Below are positions 1 through 7,616 of a stretch of DNA of 13,362 bases, in pieces. How positions within the stretch are numbered: position 1 is the stretch's first letter; each line of letters opens with the position of its first letter. The notes below the pieces were generated by a model that made no database searches, was not told where the DNA came from, and was given only the letters and a program-made list of their open reading frames with translations. The position numbers were made by a program, and so were the translations under genes. Source of the DNA: Gammaproteobacteria bacterium (GTDB taxonomy: Bacteria; Pseudomonadota; Gammaproteobacteria; DRJJ01); assembly GCA_011052255.1 (NCBI GenBank), contig DRJJ01000311.1, positions 1 through 13,362 of the forward strand. The letters are read 5' to 3'.

Positions 1-1492
1 GTATTTCAATATCCTGATTGCTCAAGCGTATGTCATTGCTGCCAAGTTGCCACATTTCGTCATCATGATGCCAATGCACGACTCCCGACATCGTTTCCGC
101 GTATAAATCCTGTCGAAACAAAACCGGGAATGACATGTGAAATCCGGTGCTATCCAGCATAATTTCACCGTCTGATTCGGTAAACTGTACAAAGCCATCT
201 ACTCCGCTTATGCCGGGAAGCCCATCGATACTACGAAAGTCCAGGCCCTTCACGTTGGCATTTACTGTGTATTGTTGCGGAGAAAAAACGGGGCCTTGCA
301 TAGAAAAAACAATCGATCCTACCCCCCCTTTTAGATCAAGCTCATTAAATTTCTCACGCAAGGAAAAATTTTCCAGCAAAGTGCTGGACCAGGCCGTTAG
401 ATCGTCCAGATTCAGAAAATTCAAACGGCCAGCCAGACTCTGCTGCTTACCCTCGGACGCATCCTGATGTACCAGTACCAGCTTACCTGACTCCCATGTT
501 TTAGTCGGTGTTGCAACCAATAGAGGATCGGCTACCAGCGTCCACCCTTGATGTGTTCGTTGCCAACGTGCATGGGTACTAAACCCCTTAAGCTTGCCCG
601 GCAACAAGGGCTCACCTGTGCTGACCAGGGTGCGCTGCCAGACCAGGTCAGTCACAGCAAGCTGTACGTCTATATCCTGCAGGATTGGCCCCCTGGTATT
701 TCCCCATATCTGAATATAGGAGTAGCCTTGTTTTATACTCATACCCCCCGGCAGCCAGGGTGTCAGCCAGTCTTTTAATTCCGTATCTACCTTCAGATGA
801 AATTTTACATTCGCGCCCTCAAATGTACTGGCCTCATCAGGCAGCAAGCCTATAAACGAAGCATAGCCATTTTCGTCCTCGGGTCTATGCAACACACCCG
901 CTACTCTGATGTGACTCGTCTGTTGATGTAGTTCCAGTCTTTCAGCGTGAATATTGACATGACTCGGGTTATCTCCCGCGCCGGTATAGGAAAAATTAAT
1001 CTCTTCCAGATCTATCGCACTTATGGATGACAACATCTCCCGTATAAAACTGAGCGACAACTCGCTTTCAGGAGATAGATTTCGGCCATTTAGTCTGAGT
1101 GAACCGTCCGGATTTTTCTCAATATTCAGAGTCGTACCGGTAACTTTGTACTTATTCACCAGAATTTTTTTGTTGAGCCAATATTGATACGGGTTAAACC
1201 AGACCTCCATCTCTTGCAGGCTGATCCAGGAGCTATCATGCCTGTCCGGATCGCGAATAACGACATTTTTAAGGGCAACAGAAGGATAGACCCCGCGCCA
1301 TTTTGCACTCAGGCTTTCAATTTGTACCGGGTATCCCAGTGATTCGCCAAGTAGATTTTCTATTTCATCCTGGTATTGATCAGCCAGAGGCAGCAACATA
1401 CGCGCAGCACTGACCAGAAAGGCAATCGCAATCACCCCCAGTGCTAGACTATAAATACCAAATCGAAGAAGATAACGAGTAATGGCCGGCAT
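1..1492 (-). CDS. yhdP: YhdP family AsmA-like envelope protein, N-terminal part (runs off left edge)
   Basis: The minus frame is open from ATG at 1492 to base 1, giving 497 codons with no stop; the C-terminal part lies outside the window. The protein starts MPAITRYLLRFGIYSLALGV, with one hydrophobic segment at about residues 8-30. A stretch about 30 residues further in, with ESLGYPVQIESLSAKWRG, matches the N-terminus of E. coli YhdP (about 1,266 aa). In that family an inner-membrane anchor is followed by a long periplasmic beta-rich bridge. YhdP, with TamB and YdbH, carries phospholipid to the outer membrane. The gene lies 53 bases after rng, as in E. coli maf-rng-yhdP, and is probably co-transcribed with it. 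An in-frame TAA upstream rules out much extension. No good Shine-Dalgarno is seen before this ATG, so the exact start is uncertain. This stretch looks more AT-rich than the genes at 3.1-10.6 kb. Confidence 0.9.
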   Translation of the reverse strand, partial: MPAITRYLLRFGIYSLALGVIAIAFLVSAARMLLPLADQYQDEIENLLGESLGYPVQIESLSAKWRGVYPSVALKNVVIRDPDRHDSSWISLQEMEVWFNPYQYWLNKKILVNKYKVTGTTLNIEKNPDGSLRLNGRNLSPESELSLSFIREMLSSISAIDLEEINFSYTGAGDNPSHVNIHAERLELHQQTSHIRVAGVLHRPEDENGYASFIGLLPDEASTFEGANVKFHLKVDTELKDWLTPWLPGGMSIKQGYSYIQIWGNTRGPILQDIDVQLAVTDLVWQRTLVSTGEPLLPGKLKGFSTHARWQRTHQGWTLVADPLLVATPTKTWESGKLVLVHQDASEGKQQSLAGRLNFLNLDDLTAWSSTLLENFSLREKFNELDLKGGVGSIVFSMQGPVFSPQQYTVNANVKGLDFRSIDGLPGISGVDGFVQFTESDGEIMLDSTGFHMSFPVLFRQDLYAETMSGVVHWHHDDEMWQLGSNDIRLSNQDIEI

Positions 1493-1545
1493 ATGGTTAA
1501 ACGTGAAAGAATCCCTGGTAGTAACGAATGATTATGGTAAGTTGA

Positions 1546-3024
1546 TTACATCAATACGACGTCATAATGTTCCTGCGTATATAACGATTCGACCTGAAAT
1601 TTGATCGGCTTCCCGATAAAACTTTCCAGGTCTGCCAGACTGTCCGACTCTTCATCAAGGAACAGATCCACAACCTCCTGCGAGGCCAACACCAGCAGCT
1701 GGTCGGTATCATACTGCCGTGCCTCCCTGAGTATCTCTCTGAAGATTTCATAACAGACTGTTTCAGCTGTTTTAATAGAACCACGACCGGCGCAAGTTGG
1801 GCAACTTTCACACAGGATATGCCCCAGGCTCTCACGGGTGCGCTTGCGAGTCATCTCCACCAGACCTAACACAGATACTTCTGATATGTGACTGCGCGCA
1901 TGGTCTTTTTCCAGGCTTTTTTCAAGCGCACTCAGAACATACCGCTTGTGTTCCTCTTCCTGCATATCGATAAAATCGATAATGATGATACCACCCAGAT
2001 TTCGCAGTCGTAATTGTCGGGAAATAGACTGGGCGGCCTCGAGATTGGTTTTGTAAATAGTCTCTTCCAGGTTACGACTACCGACATAGGCACCCGTATT
2101 GACATCAATCGTAGTCATCGCCTCGGTCTGGTCGATAATCAGGTATCCACCCGATTTTAGCGGCACCTTGCTATCGATGGCGCGTTGAATCTCGTCTTCT
2201 ATATTGTAAATATCAAAAATTGGACGCTCACCAGGATAGTATTCCAGCCTGTTTTTCAATACCGGTACAAATTTCTCTGCGAACTCTTTTAACACCTGAA
2301 AGGTCTCGCGCGAATCGCATCTGACTCTTTCCACGTCTGCACCAACGTAGTCACGCAAGGCACGCACCGCCAGCGGTAAATCTCCATAGACCAGCTGGCC
2401 CGGTTTGGTGGTTTTCATTTGCTCGATAATAGATGACCATAACTTGGACAGGTATTCACGATCTGCCAGCAGGGACTGTTCATCAACATCTTCGGCAACA
2501 GTGCGTACGATATAGCCATTGCTGCGACCTTCATCTGTCAGACTGCCAATAATCGACTTGAGGCGCTTGCGCTCCTGTTCATCTTCAATCTTCGTCGATA
2601 CCCCGATATTACTTTCATCCGCCAGTAGCACCAGATAGCGCGAAGGTACTGTGATATAGGTAGTCAATCGTGCGCCTTTGCTACCCAACGGATCCTTTAT
2701 AACCTGAACAATGATCTCCTGGCCCTCATGCAGCAGGTCTGTAATACTGTCGTTCTGGTGACTCTTTTCGCCAGGTTCACTTTCTTCATTCACCGTGCGA
2801 CTCGCTACATCCGATGCATGTAAAAAAGCAGCTCTGTCCAGCCCTATCTCAATGAATGCCGCTTGCATGCCCGGTAGCACCCGGGACACCTTGCCTTTAT
2901 AGATGTTCCCGACCAGCCCTCTACGCCGGGTGCGTTCGATCAGCACTTCCTGTAGTACGCCGTTTTCTACCAACGCCACACGTGTTTCACGTGGGGTAAT
3001 GTTGACCAGGATCTCTTCATTCAT
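1546..3024 (-). CDS. rng: Ribonuclease G
   Basis: Endoribonuclease of the RNase E/G family, 492 aa (E. coli RNase G is 489). Family members cut single-stranded AU-rich RNA, mature the 5' end of 16S rRNA and help mRNA decay. Visible parts: an S1 domain from about residue 38 (GNIYKGKVSRVLPGMQAAFI); the catalytic magnesium-site aspartates in TTIDVNTGAYVG (D307) and IIIIDFIDM (D350); and the zinc-link CPTC (C408, C411) that joins the dimer. The protein ends soon after the small domain, without the long disordered scaffold tail of RNase E, so RNase G is the better name. Start ATG at 3024 gives MNEEILVNITPRETRVALVE, as expected for the family. It follows maf after a 112-bp spacer, the longest gap in this minus-strand row, so it may have its own promoter. 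yhdP follows 53 bases later. Confidence 0.97.
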   Translation of the reverse strand: MNEEILVNITPRETRVALVENGVLQEVLIERTRRRGLVGNIYKGKVSRVLPGMQAAFIEIGLDRAAFLHASDVASRTVNEESEPGEKSHQNDSITDLLHEGQEIIVQVIKDPLGSKGARLTTYITVPSRYLVLLADESNIGVSTKIEDEQERKRLKSIIGSLTDEGRSNGYIVRTVAEDVDEQSLLADREYLSKLWSSIIEQMKTTKPGQLVYGDLPLAVRALRDYVGADVERVRCDSRETFQVLKEFAEKFVPVLKNRLEYYPGERPIFDIYNIEDEIQRAIDSKVPLKSGGYLIIDQTEAMTTIDVNTGAYVGSRNLEETIYKTNLEAAQSISRQLRLRNLGGIIIIDFIDMQEEEHKRYVLSALEKSLEKDHARSHISEVSVLGLVEMTRKRTRESLGHILCESCPTCAGRGSIKTAETVCYEIFREILREARQYDTDQLLVLASQEVVDLFLDEESDSLADLESFIGKPIKFQVESLYTQEHYDVVLM

Positions 3025-3030
3025 AATAGT

Positions 3031-3039
3031 TTATCCACA
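3031..3039 (+). promoter_or_regulatory. Perfect DnaA-box sequence in the rng leader
   Basis: The 9-mer TTATCCACA matches the high-affinity DnaA-box consensus exactly. It lies 7-15 bases upstream of the rng ATG. Read in the gene direction it is TGTGGATAA, in the place where a ribosome binding site would be. Only this one perfect copy was noticed, so it is not an origin. It may be chance, or a single regulatory box. Confidence 0.3.
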
Positions 3040-3087
3040 GACTAGCTATCTGCACCTGTATTATTTTTCTTAAAGGGTTTTATATTA

Positions 3088-3120
3088 TTAACGCATTTTT
3101 TAAGTGGTTTCGTGCGTTAA
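3088..3120. repeat. Perfect 8-bp inverted repeat between maf and rng
   Basis: The arms TTAACGCA (3088-3095) and TGCGTTAA (3113-3120) are exact reverse complements separated by 17 bases. They start 17 bases downstream of the maf stop. No T-run follows on either strand, so this is not a canonical intrinsic terminator. It could be an operator for rng, an RNA hairpin in the maf-rng transcript, or chance. The surrounding spacer is very AT-rich and I see no convincing -35/-10 pair in it. Confidence 0.45.
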
Positions 3121-3136
3121 GCCGCATAATTTTATA

Positions 3137-3721
3137 TTACACGATGTTCCAGCCAAATTCGGCCAGTAATGCAGCCGTTTCGTATAAAGGCAAGCCCATT
3201 ACTGACGAATAACTCCCCTCCAGTCTTTTGATAAACGCGGCACCCAGGCCCTGAATCGCATAGGCTCCGGCCTTACCATGCGGCTCGCCACTACTCCAAT
3301 AACGGTTAATTTCGGTTGTGGAAAGGTCACGAAAATATACGATATTACGACTAAGCCTTATCTGATGCCTTTCACCATCATGGATAGCTACGGCACTAAG
3401 CACCTGATGATCACGTCCGGACAGAGATCGCAGTATCTCCTGCGCATGCGCCTGATCAGACGGCTTACCCAGCACCTTCCCTTCCAGCACTACCTCGGTA
3501 TCCGCTGCCAGCACCAGTTTATCCTGTGTACGTAACAGCAGGCCGGCCAGGGCCTTATCCAGCGCGACGCGCTGCACATAGGCCTCGGCCGTTTCTTCTG
3601 GTAAAACAGCCTCTTCAATATCGATCGCCAGTACCTGATAGGAAACCTGTATCTGATCCAGCAATTGCCGACGCCGTGGTGACTGTGAGGCCAGATAGAG
3701 AAAATCGTCCATGTCTTTCAT
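3137..3721 (-). CDS. maf: Maf/YhdE-type nucleoside triphosphate pyrophosphatase
   Basis: A 194-aa Maf-family enzyme that hydrolyses non-canonical or excess NTPs (dTTP/UTP in the YhdE group) to the monophosphate and pyrophosphate in the cytoplasm. Visible motifs are the N-terminal loop SQSPRR (residues 12-17), AADTEVVLEGKVLGKP (catalytic-type D74 and lysines K82 and K86), and EPHGKAGAYAIQGLGAAFI (146-164), then the C-terminal SYSSVMGLPL. The length and order match E. coli YhdE. I chose the YhdE/dTTP group because this gene precedes rng, as yhdE does in E. coli. The stop of rlmH directly abuts the start (TAAATG), so the two are probably translationally coupled. A second in-frame ATG at codon 4 is an alternative start. 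The symbol yhdE would be equally correct. Confidence 0.95.
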   Translation of the reverse strand: MKDMDDFLYLASQSPRRRQLLDQIQVSYQVLAIDIEEAVLPEETAEAYVQRVALDKALAGLLLRTQDKLVLAADTEVVLEGKVLGKPSDQAHAQEILRSLSGRDHQVLSAVAIHDGERHQIRLSRNIVYFRDLSTTEINRYWSSGEPHGKAGAYAIQGLGAAFIKRLEGSYSSVMGLPLYETAALLAEFGWNIV

Positions 3722-4189
3722 TTACCGATGGTAGGGATGGTTTTTCAGAACAGTCCAGGCACGATAGACCTGTTCGGCCAGAACGATACGTACCAATGGA
3801 TGCGGCAGGGTCAATGCCGACAATGACCAGTGTTGATCGGCGCGCTGGTGGCAGGCTGCCGACAGCCCCTCAGGTCCACCCACCAGCAATGCAACATCCC
3901 GCCCGCCATGCAACCAGTTATCCATGTTTTTTGAGAGCTTGAGTGTGTCCCAGCTGGCGCCATTGATCTCCAGCGTGATGACATGACAGTCCGACGGGAT
4001 CGCATCCAGTATACGTTGACCTTCCTGCTCGGTAATACGTGCCAGATCGGCATTGCGTGTGCGTTTGATTGCCGGAATTTCGACCAGGTGCAGCTTGCAT
4101 TCAGGTGGCATACGCTCAGCGTATTCGGTATAACCTGCCTGCACCCATTTCGGCATACGCTGGCCTACCGCTATCAGGTGGATATGCAT
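3722..4189 (-). CDS. rlmH: 23S rRNA pseudouridine-1915 N3-methyltransferase RlmH
   Basis: A 155-aa SPOUT methyltransferase, the same length as E. coli RlmH. It methylates pseudouridine 1915 in helix 69 of 23S rRNA on the assembled 70S ribosome, using SAM. The trefoil-knot SAM site is visible as LLVGGPEGLS (residues 101-110) and LSALTLPHPLVR (123-134), and the family C-terminus HPYHR is intact. ATG at 4189 gives MHIHLIAVGQ, aligning with the E. coli start. A TTG one codon upstream (4192) is possible but would add only one residue. It sits 20 bases after rsfS, the same pairing as in E. coli, and its stop touches the maf start. Two ribosome-linked genes in a row suggest coordinated expression. 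Confidence 0.97.
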   Translation of the reverse strand: MHIHLIAVGQRMPKWVQAGYTEYAERMPPECKLHLVEIPAIKRTRNADLARITEQEGQRILDAIPSDCHVITLEINGASWDTLKLSKNMDNWLHGGRDVALLVGGPEGLSAACHQRADQHWSLSALTLPHPLVRIVLAEQVYRAWTVLKNHPYHR

Positions 4190-4209
4190 CAAGGCCAGCC
4201 CGGGTTAAC

Positions 4210-4566
4210 TCAGGATTCGCCGCTGCCTGCCCTGTCCCCGGGTGACACGCTCCAGAGTTTTTCCAGGCCGTAAAAGTCTCTGACGTCCGGCAACATGACA
4301 TGAACCACGACATCACCCAGATCCACCAGCACCCAGTCGCCCATCTGTTCACCTTCAACACCCAGCGGGTGCATACCGGCTTTTTTGGCCTTCATGGCCA
4401 CGTTCTCGCTGATCGATTTAACATGGCGCGTTGAGGTGCCGCTGGCTATCACCATATTATCGGTGAAAGAGCTTTTGACACTGACATCAATCACATGAAT
4501 ATCGTTGCCTTTCATTTCTTCAATCGCGTCAACGACCAGGGTCTTGAGTTGTTTGGTATCTAGCAT
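4210..4566 (-). CDS. rsfS: Ribosomal silencing factor RsfS
   Basis: A 118-aa protein of the RsfS/Iojap (DUF143) family. It binds uL14 (L14) on the 50S subunit and blocks joining to 30S, damping translation in stationary phase or starvation. Family features seen: MKGNDIHVIDVSVKSSFTDN (residues 18-37), the ASGTSTRHVKSI block (41-52), GVEGEQMGDWVLVDLGDVVVH (69-89) and the conserved LEKLWS (101-106). E. coli RsfS ends at this last motif; here there are about 12 extra residues rich in Gly, Ser and acidic residues. Start ATG at 4566 fits the family N-terminus (MLDTKQLKTLVVDAIEE). It lies 34 bases after nadD and 20 before rlmH. In E. coli cobC separates nadD from rsfS; that gene is absent here. Confidence 0.96.
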   Translation of the reverse strand: MLDTKQLKTLVVDAIEEMKGNDIHVIDVSVKSSFTDNMVIASGTSTRHVKSISENVAMKAKKAGMHPLGVEGEQMGDWVLVDLGDVVVHVMLPDVRDFYGLEKLWSVSPGDRAGSGES

Positions 4567-4600
4567 GCTTAATTTTCCACTTTGATGTTACTACTATGAT

Positions 4601-5260
4601 TTATTCAGGTGATTGATACAATCCGGTACGCTGAATGTACTGGTACACCGCTTCCGGCAACAGGTAACGACAGCTTTTACCCTTTTCGCAGGCCGTCCGT
4701 ATCATACTTGCCGATATCGCCAGCTGTGTAACCGTTAACCGATACAGGCTACCCGATGGTTGTGCTTCAAGCTGATCGGGTTGTTCGGTGAGATGCTCAC
4801 TCAGCAAACCTTGCAGCTTTTCCGATAGTTCTATCTGCGTCTCCGCTAACCCCTGATCCAGTGCAGGCCGCTGTGCAATCACGATATGCGCAAGGTCCAG
4901 CAGTTCCTGCCAACGATGCCAGGATTCCAGACCCGCAAATGCATCCAGCCCCAGTACCAGACACATGGGACGGGCAGGTCCCAGATCGGCACGCAGTGAG
5001 ATAAGCGTATCGATCATGTACGACGGCCCTGCACGCCTGAGTTCACGATCATCCAGTACAAAACCGGGTTGATCAGCCAGTGCCAGCTCCAGCATGTCAC
5101 GCCGCTGACTCGCACTGGCCTGTGGTGTCTGACGATGCGGCGGCTGCGCGGCCGGGATAAAGCGCATCTCGTCCAGCTTCAGTGCTGAATATATTTCCAG
5201 TGCCGGACGTAAATGCCCGTAATGTACCGGGTCAAATGTGCCGCCAAAGAGTCCAATCAT
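4601..5260 (-). CDS. nadD: Nicotinate-nucleotide adenylyltransferase NadD
   Basis: A 219-aa nucleotidyltransferase (E. coli NadD is 213) that joins ATP and nicotinate mononucleotide to form deamido-NAD, a required step in NAD synthesis. The Rossmann-type nucleotide-binding motif GGTFDPVHYGH is at residues 6-16, with the T/HxGH residues H13 and H16 in place. LGLDAFAGLESWHRW (103-117) and the C-terminal ISASMIR (182-188), equivalent to the family ISSTxxR motif, complete the active site. ATG at 5260 puts the motif directly at the N-terminus, as in homologues. No clear Shine-Dalgarno precedes it. It is 20 bases downstream of proA, so it probably relies on read-through from that transcript. Confidence 0.97.
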   Translation of the reverse strand: MIGLFGGTFDPVHYGHLRPALEIYSALKLDEMRFIPAAQPPHRQTPQASASQRRDMLELALADQPGFVLDDRELRRAGPSYMIDTLISLRADLGPARPMCLVLGLDAFAGLESWHRWQELLDLAHIVIAQRPALDQGLAETQIELSEKLQGLLSEHLTEQPDQLEAQPSGSLYRLTVTQLAISASMIRTACEKGKSCRYLLPEAVYQYIQRTGLYQSPE

Positions 5261-5280
5261 ATTAAGGTAAGTGTGCCCGA

Positions 5281-6564
5281 TCAGCTACGTGTATGACCAT
5301 CGCCAATGACGATATATTTCAGCGAAGTCAGGCCTTCCAGTCCAACCGGGCCCCGTGCATGCAACTTGTCCGTGCTGATACCGATTTCGGCACCCAGCCC
5401 GTATTCAAAACCATCTGCAAAACGGGTGGAAGCATTAACCATCACTGAGCTGGAATCGACCTCACGCAGAAAGCGCTGACTGTTGTGCAGATTTTCTGTA
5501 ATAATCGCATCGGTATGATGTGAACCATGTAATTCAATATGGTCAATCGCCTGATCCAGGTTGTCGACGATACGGATAGACAACACCGGTGCCAGATACT
5601 CGGTATCCCAGTCTTCTTCTGTCGCTTTACTAATCGCGCTATCCAGTTCACAGCTGCGTTGGCAGCCACGTAATTCGACTCCGGCCTGTCGATATTGCTC
5701 GAATAATTCCGGCAATATGTCTGCCGCAACGTCCTGATGCACCAGCAGGGTCTCAAGTGTGTTGCAGGTGCCGTAACGCTGGGTCTTGGCGTTAAAACTG
5801 ACCCGCACAGCCTTGTCTCGATCAGCAAACTCATCAATGTAAACGTGGCAAATGCCATCCAGATGTTTAATAACCGGTACGCGTGCTTCCTGACTGATAC
5901 GTTCGATCAGGCCCTTGCCACCACGCGGAATAATGACATCGACGTACTCCGGCATGGTGATCATCTGCCCTACCGCTGCACGGTCAGTGGTTTCGACCAC
6001 CTGTATTGCCTGCACCGGCAAGTCGGCTGCAGCCAGACCGTCCTGGATACAAATCGCTATCGCACGGTTAGAATGAATCGCCTCGGAGCCACCCCGTAAA
6101 ATTGCCGCATTGCCTGATTTCAGGCACAGCGCTGCCGCATCCGCAGTCACATTCGGACGTGATTCGTAAATGATGCCTATCACCCCGAGCGGCACTCGCA
6201 TGCGGCCAATTTGCAGGCCACTGTCCTGAAAGGCCATATCGCTAATCTCACCAACCGGGTCCGGCAGGCCGGCAACCTGACGCAAGCCTGTTGCCATCGC
6301 CTCGATACGTGCTGGCGTCAATTCCAGACGATCCAGTAATGCATCACTCAGGCCATTCTTGCGCCCTGCTTCCAGATCCTTTTTGTTCGCGGCAACCAGT
6401 TGCTCGGCTGAGGCCTCAATTGCATCGGCCATTTGCAGCAGCGCCTTATTTTTGGCAGCCGGTGACGCCGCCGCCAGTACCCGCGCGGCACTACGCGCCT
6501 GGCTACCCAGCTGTACCATATAGGCCTGCACGTCTGTTTCGATTTTGTCTGCTGTTGCGCTCAT
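5281..6564 (-). CDS. proA: Glutamate-5-semialdehyde dehydrogenase (gamma-glutamyl phosphate reductase)
   Basis: A 427-aa enzyme (E. coli ProA is 417) that reduces gamma-glutamyl phosphate to glutamate-5-semialdehyde with NADPH, the second step of proline synthesis. Seen: GVIGIIYESRPNVTADAAALCLKSG (residues 127-151, broken here by no gaps), the glycine-rich GNAAILRGGSEA (151-162), IIPRGGKGLI (211-220), and the catalytic cysteine in YGTCNTLETLLV (C267). The C-terminal motif GLGAEIGISTDKLHARGPVG (389-408) is typical of ProA. Start ATG at 6564 gives a slightly long N-terminus (MSATADKIETDVQAYM); later starts would cut into the first helix. The kinase gene proB is not adjacent. ProA lies between holA and nadD, which are neighbours in E. 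coli; proA-nadD pairs occur in other gammaproteobacteria. Confidence 0.97.
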   Translation of the reverse strand: MSATADKIETDVQAYMVQLGSQARSAARVLAAASPAAKNKALLQMADAIEASAEQLVAANKKDLEAGRKNGLSDALLDRLELTPARIEAMATGLRQVAGLPDPVGEISDMAFQDSGLQIGRMRVPLGVIGIIYESRPNVTADAAALCLKSGNAAILRGGSEAIHSNRAIAICIQDGLAAADLPVQAIQVVETTDRAAVGQMITMPEYVDVIIPRGGKGLIERISQEARVPVIKHLDGICHVYIDEFADRDKAVRVSFNAKTQRYGTCNTLETLLVHQDVAADILPELFEQYRQAGVELRGCQRSCELDSAISKATEEDWDTEYLAPVLSIRIVDNLDQAIDHIELHGSHHTDAIITENLHNSQRFLREVDSSSVMVNASTRFADGFEYGLGAEIGISTDKLHARGPVGLEGLTSLKYIVIGDGHTRS

Positions 6565-6594
6565 CTAATGCTCTGTTATATATAGTATTTATAG

Positions 6595-7614
6595 CTAAAC
6601 CAGCCGATAATTCCGGCCACCAGCCATTTCTACTGCTAATTGTACCAGTTCATCCCAGACCTTGCCTGTAGCACGCCCTTTTATGATGCGGTCAATCCGT
6701 GCCGAATGCCGCAACATGTCCATCAAGGCCGGTACCCGGTGACGCCTTAACGCGGCACGCATGATCGGCTGGCGTTTATCCCAAATACGGTAAGCGCGAA
6801 ACAGCTCGGCCGGTTTCCGACCTGCTTTTGCCTCTTGCAGCAAGGTAATCAGGGTGCGTAATTCCCGTGACAACGCCCAGTTGATCAGTACGGGTTCGAC
6901 ACCTTCACCCTGTAATCCGTTCAGCATACGCAGCACCCGTTCCAGCTCACCGGCTAACACCACGTCTACCATGCCAAACAGGTTAAAGCGGGCACTGTCT
7001 GACACCACTTCTGCAATTATGTCTTCGTCTATACGCCCGCTACTGTGTAACAGCGCAATCTTGTCTATCTCCTGCCGTGCCGCCAGCATATTACCTTCTA
7101 CCCGTTCTACCAGCAGGCTCACGGCGCCCGGCGTCGGTTCCAGTCCGGCACGGCGCATACGGCTACCAATCCAGTCCGCCAGTTCATTCGGTTCCTTAGG
7201 CCATACCGCTACGGTCACACCAGCGGAAGCGAGCGCCTTGTACCACTTGGTTTTTTGGCCGCCTTGATCAATCTTGCCGCAGGTGATCAATAACACCCGG
7301 TCATCCGGTGCGCGCGATGCGTATTCGGTCAGGATTTTGGCGCCTTCGCCGGGCTTGCCGGTCGGCAGTCGCAGCTCCAGGATCTTGCGTTCACCGAACA
7401 GTGACATCGCATCGGCTTCCTGCATCAGGCTGTTCCAGTCAAAGAACCTGTCAACTTCGAAAACAATACGTTCTTCAAACCCGTTTTCACGCGCTCGCGC
7501 ACGTACCGCGTCGGTGGCTTCCTGAAGTTGTAACGGCTCGTCACCACTGATCAGATAGATCGACGCCATCTGGCGTTGCAGGTGCGCTTCCAGCTGTTCT
7601 ACACGCAGCTGCAA
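6595..7614 (-). CDS. holA: DNA polymerase III subunit delta HolA
   Basis: A 339-aa clamp-loader subunit (E. coli HolA is 343). Delta opens the beta sliding clamp within the DnaX complex. The N-terminal region matches E. coli position by position: EQLEAHLQRQMASIYLISGD against EQL..L.....AYLL.G. The block DWNSLMQEADAMSLFGERKI (about residues 59-78) includes the MSLF segment that contacts the clamp. The rest has the expected AAA+-like fold pattern and C-terminal collar helices (ALSRELRTLITLL onward). The start is TTG at 7614, chosen because it lies 2 bases after the lptE stop and gives the right N-terminal alignment; the next ATG (codon 16) would remove conserved sequence. No strong Shine-Dalgarno is present, so translation probably couples to lptE, as in E. 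coli lptE-holA. Confidence 0.95.
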   Translation of the reverse strand: MQLRVEQLEAHLQRQMASIYLISGDEPLQLQEATDAVRARARENGFEERIVFEVDRFFDWNSLMQEADAMSLFGERKILELRLPTGKPGEGAKILTEYASRAPDDRVLLITCGKIDQGGQKTKWYKALASAGVTVAVWPKEPNELADWIGSRMRRAGLEPTPGAVSLLVERVEGNMLAARQEIDKIALLHSSGRIDEDIIAEVVSDSARFNLFGMVDVVLAGELERVLRMLNGLQGEGVEPVLINWALSRELRTLITLLQEAKAGRKPAELFRAYRIWDKRQPIMRAALRRHRVPALMDMLRHSARIDRIIKGRATGKVWDELVQLAVEMAGGRNYRLV

Positions 7615-7616
7615 AA

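Noticed and set aside
147..778. Plus-strand open frames at the left end
   Set aside because: The minus strand is continuously open here and encodes a clear YhdP N-terminal region, so these are shadows.
3526..3942. Plus-strand open frame of 138 codons across maf and rlmH
   Set aside because: It spans two well-supported genes on the other strand and its low-complexity Arg/Pro/His-rich product looks like a reverse-frame artefact.
6565..6594. AT-rich TATATATA stretch between holA and proA as a proA promoter
   Set aside because: A -10-like sequence is easy to find but no fitting -35 lies 16-18 bases upstream inside the end of holA.
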